64,000 bases of DNA from Siphonodentalium dalli (Eukaryota > Mollusca > Scaphopoda > Gadilida > Siphonodentaliidae): NCBI GenBank assembly GCA_032622095.1, contig CP136066.1, positions 188,826,716-188,890,715 on the forward strand. Direction: 5' to 3'. Below, one piece after another: positions 56,929 to 64,000 of the stretch. The notes beneath the pieces were generated by a model. That model made no database searches, was not told the DNA's origin, and saw only the letters and a program-made list of their open reading frames with translations. The first letter of the stretch is position 1, and every line of letters starts with the position of its first letter. Made by a program: the position numbers and the translations under genes.

Positions 56929-57607
56929 CCAGGAAATTGGGCTGTCGTATCTGTAAGGAAATTCAACAGTTGGGTCCGAGCAAAACGCATGGGGTCCACG
57001 CGTCGAAGGAGTGGAGTGAGTGTCTAGTTGAGCAAAATGGGAAGACGCGTGAGGCACAACTGACCTCAATTAGGAAAAAGATTTATAAACACTTGACATC
57101 CGAGGCATATAAGAAATCCACCGATATCTTAGGTATGAGGGAGAAAGGAATAATGGAAAGTAATGTAGATGCCATGCAGAAAATGAACCTAAAATCTACT
57201 GAGCATGTGTTCCGAACAGCGTATTATCTGGCAAAGTCAGATCGGCCTTTCAGTGACTTTGATGGGTTGAATGAATTACAAATTCTGAATGGAGCAGAGA
57301 TGGGGAGCGGACTACATTCTAGGCATTCGGCCTTGAAAATCGTTCAACAATGGAGATGTCCACCCGCATATGTAAATCCATCCGAGAGAATAGAGGGAAA
57401 TTGTCTGTTCTTGTTGATGAGTCAACCACAGTGTCGCAGAAGTCCGCTCTTATCTTGTATATTAAAGCCCAGGTCGAACCATCAGGCGACCCAATGTTCG
57501 TATTCCTATCGCTACACGAATTGTTAGATGGCGAGGATTCTAAAAGCATATACCATGCCATTATTCGGTGTCTTAAGAGATTCGGTTTCAACCACAGGGG
57601 CCTGTAA
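56929..57607 (+). pseudogene. hAT-derived KIAA1586/ZNF862-like fragment, frameshifted
   Basis: The plus-strand frame beginning ARKLGCRICKEIQQLGPSK carries a C-x2-C zinc-finger remnant, then KEWSECLVEQNGKTREAQL, SIRKKIYKHLTSEAYKKS and HVFRTAYYLAKSDRPFSDFD (open to ~57345). A frameshift at ~57350 moves the continuation to another frame (MSTRICKSIRENRGKLSVLV, DESTTVSQKSALILYIKAQV) with the DEST motif of the hAT RNase-H-like fold; it ends at ~57607 after a second frame break. Vertebrate relatives are the domesticated hAT proteins KIAA1586 and ZNF862. The catalytic C-terminal half and dimerisation region are missing, so it is a dead fragment. Confidence 0.65.
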
Positions 57608-57609
57608 CG

Positions 57610-58205
57610 CGCTCCGCTGTCCGCACCCCTTTTGCACTGCCCATATACGCCGCTCTATACGCGCCTTCTTCGCGTTAATGGAACATTATATAGACAAGGG
57701 TAACTGTAGAAATTCAACGTTTCACCATCGCTCGGGAGTCGCACAAATTTAACCCATTCACCCCAGTAATGATAACGATATATACACGGATGGATCGGCA
57801 AAGAATTCATCTTTCAATAAATACCACAAACTCCCATCAGAAACATTCATACACGTTGCATTTGATAAAAATTTAACCACCGAATATTGTCTCCGGAGAG
57901 CGTATTTTTTTTATTTGATCCTGTTCAGCTAGCAATGGCCGACATGGGTCTCTAAATTCACCACCGTGCGGCTTACTATAATTAAAAATCGGCCAAACGA
58001 TCAACGAAACGTTTAGTGCTCAGGGATTTCTTGTCGGCTAATAATTTATTTACTCATACAAATCAACACATTGTCAGTAAACAATTCTAATAGAGGAGAA
58101 ATCTGTCGATAATTCCAACTTTAAAAAAGATATTTGTCAAGTGACACAGTTCCTAATTTTAATATTCATTGTGACCTGATCTTTCCATGACTGACATAGT
58201 AGGAA
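57610..58205. other. No gene seen
   Basis: Starts with a GC-rich ~80-bp stretch after the hAT fragment, then AT-rich sequence with no motif. Confidence 0.4.
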
Positions 58206-58210
58206 CAGCC

Positions 58211-58293
58211 AATCACCGCTCAGTGTTAGAATCGAGGTCCTCATTTTAATATTCATTATGACCTGACCTCGATTCTAACACTGAGCGGTGATT
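58211..58293. repeat. Perfect 29-bp inverted repeat (25-bp loop)
   Basis: AATCACCGCTCAGTGTTAGA at 58211-58239 is perfectly mirrored at 58265-58293. The loop TCATTTTAATATTCATTATG is nearly repeated at ~58156, so the hairpin probably arose by local inverted duplication. Confidence 0.95.
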
Positions 58294-58614
58294 AAAACCG
58301 GGTATACCCGATATATCGTCATACCGCCCAGCACTAATTTTTATTGTACTATTTTTACGATGGTTGAGAAAACTGATAATTTATTTAATCGTTCACACTG
58401 TGTGTATGTGCTAATAGATATGTCACTTTCCCCAACCATCGCCAAAATATAGCAATAACTGCGTGTGTCTTTCAAACAAAAATATAAATTGGGAAGTTTT
58501 CTATTTCAGACCCAAATTGCCATTTTATCAGCCTAATATATACCTTGATACGATTCCTGAATTGAAAGCAGGAAATCACTCGGAATGCTACGTTTTAGCA
58601 GCATAATCTCAAAA

Positions 58615-58735
58615 TTTTCCCGGGGGAGTACCCCCAGACCCCCCACCTTATAGAGAGGGGGACACCCCCTCTCGAGCTCACCCCCCGCGACGCCTACGGC
58701 GTCGGTCATCGCTTCGCGATGAATGTGCGTTCCCC
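58615..58735. repeat. Cluster of four GC-rich hairpins
   Basis: GGGGG-AGTA-CCCCC (58622-58635), GAGAGGGGG-ACA-CCCCCTCTC (58653-58673), CGACGCC-TAC-GGCGTCG (58688-58704) and TCATCGC-TTC-GCGATGA (58706-58722) follow each other within ~100 bp. Strong GC island in AT-rich DNA. Confidence 0.9.
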
Positions 58736-59244
58736 TACTATATAATTCAGGAAAGCAACACTGATTCAGTCATACACTGTATGACAGTCTGGGGACAGTG
58801 AGTGCAAACAACTGATTTTCAATAATATGTACTGTCACCACAGGCCTTCTAAACAGTGATTGAGATCTTAATAAATATAAATTTAATGCATCTATTCTCC
58901 ATCACTTTGTACAAGAAGTCCATTTATAGTAAGGTAAGTGGGCGGTATCTGGAGAAGTCGCCCCCCCCCCCAATTATGGAATGTGTTCCGTTTAGCATGA
59001 GTACAGTATCAAATAAATGCATGATGAAGATTTTTAATTTAAAGTTAGGCTCAGTTTACTATAGACCCTGCCTGACCAAGACTCAGAGCCCCATAAATGT
59101 TTGTGTTATAGCGACTGATGGTTCACTAAAGACCCACCCCTGTGCTCTACCAAAACTGTTTAGAATGCCTGTGACTGTCACTACAATACTTTACACATCA
59201 CAGCTTTCAATGAGATTATTACATATATTATACATCCGCGCCTT

Positions 59245-59385
59245 GAAATAGTGTCTGTCATTTGCAGAATGAGGTCCCCAGAGGGCAAATTTAGTGATGC
59301 TAACCAGCATAGCGTGTTAGCATCACCAAATTCACCCTCTGGGGACCTCATTCTGCAAATGACAGGCACACGATTTCAAGGCTTG
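59245..59385. mobile_element. MITE family H, single-hairpin copy B
   Basis: One near-perfect palindrome: GCCTTGAAATAGTGTCTGTC, ATTTGCAGAATGAGGTCCCC...AGTGATGCTA and its complement. It has the outer end and one hairpin of family H but lacks the spacer and second hairpin. Confidence 0.9.
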
Positions 59386-59399
59386 AATGCACACAGTAT

Positions 59400-60530
59400 A
59401 ATATATATAAACCACTTTTACTTATGTTATACATACAGTTTATATTAACATAATGTTATGCTATTTTGTGTCAAATTACACTTTCAACGTGTTTATTGCT
59501 GCTAACAAAATAAAATATAATCTAACACCTGTAGCGATCAGCTGTTTTGACCAGGTACTTAGGTGTAATCGAAATTGAAAGTGAAACTCATATAACGGTA
59601 ATCACAACAATTGATAAGTTGTGTCGGAGACAATGGGAACAAGGTCATGGCACTCCGAATATACTATTCAATGTTTAGCTTCACCTACCACAAAATAAAC
59701 AAGTGAAATATATTCTTAGTATAGCTTTTGCATCGTAAAAAGCGTTCTGTTCGCGAAAACGTGCTTCAATTCTTCCGATCTGGATCTAAAGCGGAAGTGA
59801 GAACTATTCAGCGAAACGAACCCTTGCCATTTCCGTTTGTCTATTTATAGCTACTATAAAATTTGGTTCGCCATTAACTTTTACCAGACATATAAGCGGC
59901 TGGCCGATGAGAGTGCAGCAGGTAAATCATTTTTTGTTCTGTCTCAAACATTACTTTTTATCCACGTGAACTGCATTTAACTCCAATTACTGTGTCCGCG
60001 TAATTTTCGAAAAATTCTTTTATCATGTTCTAATTGATCCCGGTTATTTATTTGAGCACTAAATGATAGCTTATTTATTCGGATTTCGTTTTAGCGCGAA
60101 ATCCAGAAAGATCTATAAAGATCGAGTGTCATGTGATTCCATAGATTGCAACACCCCGCTCCGGTTCCATGGTCGGGACGCCTTTTTTTTAATACCGGAA
60201 GTCAGCTTACGAGCGACATCTTGGGGGAGGTAATGTCTCTACTATAAACTGTTCATGTTGTTTGCAAAAAACATTGGTTGTGTCGTCACGTTCGGGAGTC
60301 GTGGACTGCCAATCGATTCCAAGAAGTTTCGGTTCGTTTCGTTCACTGCCTCTGATCCCTGGTGGCATTTATAGAAGGTTTCGTGGTAACAGATATGTTT
60401 GTCCCTCGAAATTTAAATGCTATTGGTCGGAGACAGTTTCGTTGCCAATCAAGATTCATGTGCCAAATGTGGTGAAAATTATCCCGAGTAGTGTAGCGGA
60501 TACCCACGTGAATGATCGAAATGACTGAAC
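59400..60530. other. No gene established; possible promoter patch
   Basis: Around 60195-60235, ACCGGAAGTCAGC (ETS-like) is followed by GACATCTTGG (reverse CAAGATGTC) and GGAG-GTAATG (donor-like), an arrangement seen at TATA-less promoters. The frame at 60262-60528 has no recognised motif and ends next to MITE copy C. Confidence 0.3.
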
Positions 60531-60535
60531 ACAGC

Positions 60536-60892
60536 CTGCAAATAGCGTGTCTGTCATTTGCAGAATGAGGTCCACAGAGGGTGAATTTAGTGACGCTACC
60601 CCGCATAGCGGGCTAGCATCACTAAATTCACCCTCTGGTGACCCCATTCTGCTTAGGCCCTCAACTGCTATGGTAAACCTAGGATCAGATTGAAGTTCCC
60701 CAGTTGAAGTTGGTGATGTTCACCCATTGGGCGCCTCGATTATGGATTTTATCATCTGCAAATTAGGGGATATAGAAACTTTCCAGAAGGGAAAACATAT
60801 CTAAAAACAATGTTAATTTGATACAATAAATACTTCCCAGAAGATGAGACCTAAGCAGAATGAGGTCTCCAGAGGGTGAATTTGGTGATGCT
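60536..60892. mobile_element. MITE family H, copy C (internal spacer inverted; right end lost)
   Basis: The left end CTGCAAATAGCGTGTCTGTC and hairpin 1 are complete. The spacer (60650-60860) is the reverse complement of the spacer in copy A. Hairpin 2 is cut at GGTGATGCTG (60892), where the CGAAGGAAC-rich block begins. Confidence 0.88.
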
Positions 60893-61390
60893 GGTTACGT
60901 TTGTTTTTGATTTGCTTCCTTTTGGTCCTTCGTGCGACATTTTTGTTTTTCGCTTTCGGCGGTTTCTTCGCAAAGTATCAGAAGCAACGGAACCACCGAA
61001 AGCCAATAACAACAACCTACGAAAAGTGACTCTCTGATCGGCACTTGTGGCACCGGAACTAATTTCTTGGTTGTTGTTGTTGTTGGGTTCCGGGGTTCCT
61101 TCGCTTGCGGCGGATACTTCGCGAAGTAAGTGAAGGAACCGCCGAAAGCGAAAAACCAACAAAATGACACAGGAAGGAGCCGAAGCATAAGCGAAAAAAA
61201 TGAAACAAATGAAAGCGAGAAAAATATTGTTATTTCGCTTGCTTCGTTTGCATTTTTTTTTTCGCTTCCTTCGTGCGACATTTTGTTGTTTTTACGCATT
61301 CGGTGGTTCCCTCGCTTCCTTCGCAAAGTATCCGAAGACGGCGAAGGAACCACCGAAACCAAACAATAACCAAACAACAACCAAGAAAAA
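60893..61390. mobile_element. CGAAGGAAC-rich inverted-repeat block (relative of 49365-49797)
   Basis: Repeated words in both orientations: CTTCCTTTTGGTCCTTCGTG / CTTCCTTCGTGCGACATTTTG, GGTTCCTTCGC / GCGAAGGAACC, CTTCGCAAAGTATC(A/C)GAAG (twice) and TTGGTTGTTGTTGTTGTTGG. It abuts and truncates MITE copy C. Confidence 0.75.
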
Positions 61391-61401
61391 AGAGGCTCTA
61401 C

Positions 61402-61710
61402 TAAAGTGGCAACATTTCAATTGGGTGACAACGCGAAGCAGATTTTTCATTTATATTTTGTTTTGTGACATTTGATGGAGATATTTTAAACAATTATAAA
61501 CAATGGTGACCTAATTTTTAATAATGATCAATAATATCCAACCTGGGATGAAAATCGAAATTCCGCGTCTCGTTGTCACTATAGATAAGTATTCAAACTT
61601 TCCAAAATGGTATGATATGATCACCTGCGCTTTATAAGGTTTGATGAATCTTTTCTAAAAAGAAATAACACTGAATCCCCCCCCCCCCCCATTCAAATGT
61701 TGCCACTTTA
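61402..61710. mobile_element. Small TIR element (309 bp)
   Basis: TAAAGTGGCAACATTTCAAT at the left and its complement ATTCAAATGTTGCCACTTTA at the right. An inner inverted pair, GTGACAACGCGAAGC / GCGTCTCGTTGTCAC, lies at ~61426 and ~61566. The 14-bp C run at ~61678 lies just inside the right end. Confidence 0.75.
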
Positions 61711-61719
61711 CCTCACTCT

Positions 61720-64000
61720 TAAACTAAACGAAACAACTGTAATTCTTCAATATGTGACTGCGGCTGCTGGATGGTTCAAACTTGTATTGTTGTCCAGGTT
61801 CATGTGTAGGATTTTAACTTTTGATGAAATTCGACATAATAATAAAGACAGTTTTAAATAGCGATTAACCAATTCCTTGCTCTAACGCGCCTTTTTTAAA
61901 CATTAGAATATTAATTACCCCAGTCATTTGTACAAGGCAACCAATGAACCAGCTGCAGCCATTGCAGGCGCTCTAGTTTGATCAGAACATGCTCTGATAC
62001 TCAACAGTATGATAAGATGACTGGTACGGAGTGGTGAAAATCCGACACAGTACGAGCGACATTGCTTAAGGGTCACAACTTGGAGCGTGATTTGAAATAG
62101 CGAACAATTCGACAATTGCACGTCGCTCAAAGCGGTCAATCCACTTCTGTGTGAAAACTCGCAATAGACCATGCAGCAACGCTGCGAACTCCAAATTTCC
62201 ACACGATTCGTCAAACAGAATCTAATTTCTACACATATGAATGATAAATATTGGATTCTTAATGTATATTCTTTTAGCATTAGAACATATGATTTTAGAT
62301 ACTGAACACAAATACCGATTACACGGTTGACCCTTAAAATTATTTTACATTGTATGCCTAAAATCTCTAAAATTTCATGAGCACATATATATTTCCAGGC
62401 TTCGAAATTGTCCAATATACTGTAGACGGCAGTGACTGAAAATCATACTCGAAGTTTATACTCCATATTTAGCAAATCATTGTCATGTAAGTCAATTTCT
62501 GCGTATTTCCCTGACATGGTACCCAGGTTTGTGAACGTGACCTCAGTCACGACTGTATGTTAGCCATGTATGGAAGCTAGTATGTCTGTAGAGAGCGCAA
62601 TACAGAGCGATAGGATCGAGTGTGTCTGCTTATTAACACATACTTTAGATGTAACTATGTATTCGCTATGTTCGTATGTTCAAGTGTTATTCAATAAAAA
62701 AAACAAAAAACAAAAAACAATACAGGTTTTATCTTTCTTAGTTAATATCTGTTCCTTCGCAATGTATTTCACAGTAGGTGAAGGCCCCAGTTCGCGATTG
62801 CATGATTTAGCTGACTTTGTGTGCCATTTTGCTATGCGCGCTTACGATCATGGAATTTCTTCTGGGTAAATAATTCTATGTTTATTGCGATTTCGGCCAT
62901 CAAAAAAGCATGCAATCTCGAGCTGGGACCACCCCTTAATGTGAAGTAGTTTATTGAGGAATAAGTGTTGACAAAGAATTATATTCCCTGCCTGTTTGTT
63001 AAAAAGTACACTGTCAAGACGGGTCAGAACATGAAAAAGTTCTCATGTTTTGTGTTGGAGGAATATGATCTATACGGGCGTAGCTAGAGCAGAGATTCAT
63101 GGCATGATCTATTGTTGGATTTAAATGTCAACCACGTTGTTGAGATAAATATAGAATGTGATTTTGGGTGAACTTTTATTTATTGACAGTGGATAATCAT
63201 TTAGCTGTAATCATTCATCCACCCATCTTCTGCATGTCCACGCATTATCTGAAACGAAAGAATCAACATTATTACGGATATCATGATACCATGTAATCTT
63301 AAATTGAATTTCCCAAAACGCATGCATTTATTGTATGTTTTACTCCAAAGCTGGTTACTGGCCCAGTATTCGCTCAAATGTTTGTATTAATGTACCAGAA
63401 TAATATATGAGTATACTATGGATATATTTAACGCGCCCATTTTTATCAAAACGGCCAATTTACTTATATTCGCTTCAATTTCTGCATTAATGTATGTGCT
63501 TTATTAATATTAAGTTATCATATTTAATACATCCAGAATATACATAAGGAAGGGAGTACCAATACCTGGTCAACTACCCACTTTACTTATATAAGTCTTG
63601 TTCTTTAAGGTACATGCATTGTCAATTTACATATATCTAATACACGCAGCAATTAGTTCACAGCCAGAATAAATAGGATTTAATATGTGTAATACGCCGT
63701 GTATCCATATATAACCAAACGACCCTTAACTCAGTATACTCGTTTCCATGTTTGTACTAAATTATATTTTATTTTTTTTCGCACAGCTCTTTAACAAAGT
63801 ATATAGTTATGAACCTCTGTTTGCCAAATTGACGCATGCTTTGATGAATTAGCACTGGCAACCCATTCATTTCTGGAGTGGGCGACCGGCGCATGCATTA
63901 CTTTCTCAGAATGGTCATGTATTGGTAATGAGAAATTAAATAATTTAATTGAATTAAATTACCGATATATACTAGTTTTTCTCTAACATTCTTTAAAAAT
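61720..64000. other. No gene seen
   Basis: AT-rich. The 163-aa minus frame 61924-62415 and the plus frame 62570-62869 have no motif or splice support. The AAAAACAAAAAAC stretch near 62695-62720 is low complexity. Confidence 0.4.

Noticed and set aside
61924-62415. 163-aa minus-strand ORF
   Set aside because: Cys/Leu-rich random-looking composition with no domain or repeat relation.

Overview
This window is eukaryotic, AT-rich, repeat-dense nuclear DNA from an invertebrate animal. The signs are short exons with GT-AG splice sites, AATAAA polyadenylation signals, no dense ORF packing or operons, several decayed families of non-LTR retrotransposon, many terminal-inverted-repeat elements (MITEs), minisatellites and long microsatellites. 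The types of LINE, gag-pro and tyrosine-recombinase remnants, and the frequent ACATGTA words, make a marine lophotrochozoan (probably a mollusc) my best guess. A cnidarian or another marine invertebrate cannot be excluded.

Layout. 0-12 kb: a TTAA-flanked MITE, a decayed unidentified coding stretch, two minus-strand LINE remnants (3.8-5.1 and 8.6-10.5 kb), a split 149-bp inverted duplication, and a foldback at 10.5 kb. 12.4-14.9 kb: a 2.5-kb foldback element whose arms are tandem GC-rich arrays in opposite orientation. 16-21 kb: a 72-bp tandem repeat, two divergent copies of a tyrosine-recombinase-like N-terminal exon, a 590-bp long-arm MITE, and a plus-strand LINE (18.6-19.9 kb). 22-28 kb: more MITEs, a 34-bp minisatellite of about 26 units, a nested double-palindrome element, and a degenerate array built around AAGATGGCGGCC-like cores. 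32-38 kb: a LINE RT fragment abutting the gag-protease part of an LTR-type retrotransposon, and the linker of another LINE.

Host genes. The best model is a three-coding-exon minus-strand gene (43463 down to 41546; 124 aa), whose two introns keep reading frame exactly. A second minus-strand terminal exon (about 40.8-40.35 kb, with polyadenylation signal) is split by a 142-bp palindromic MITE at a TTAA. A plus-strand gene ends at 48.23 kb with two phase-compatible exons and a stop codon overlapping AATAAA. Single exon candidates lie at 11.4 kb (minus) and 53.8 kb (plus). A decayed acidic coding stretch (54.5-55.6 kb) and a frameshifted hAT-derived KIAA1586/ZNF862-like fragment (56.9-57.6 kb) follow.

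40-62 kb also carries a 26-unit, 1.2-kb minisatellite with higher-order structure, an array of seven alternating palindromes at 46.6 kb, and four copies of a two-hairpin MITE family, one with a clear 13-bp target-site duplication. I saw no tRNA, rRNA or CRISPR array. All function statements are from reading the sequence and the supplied translations; nothing was searched.
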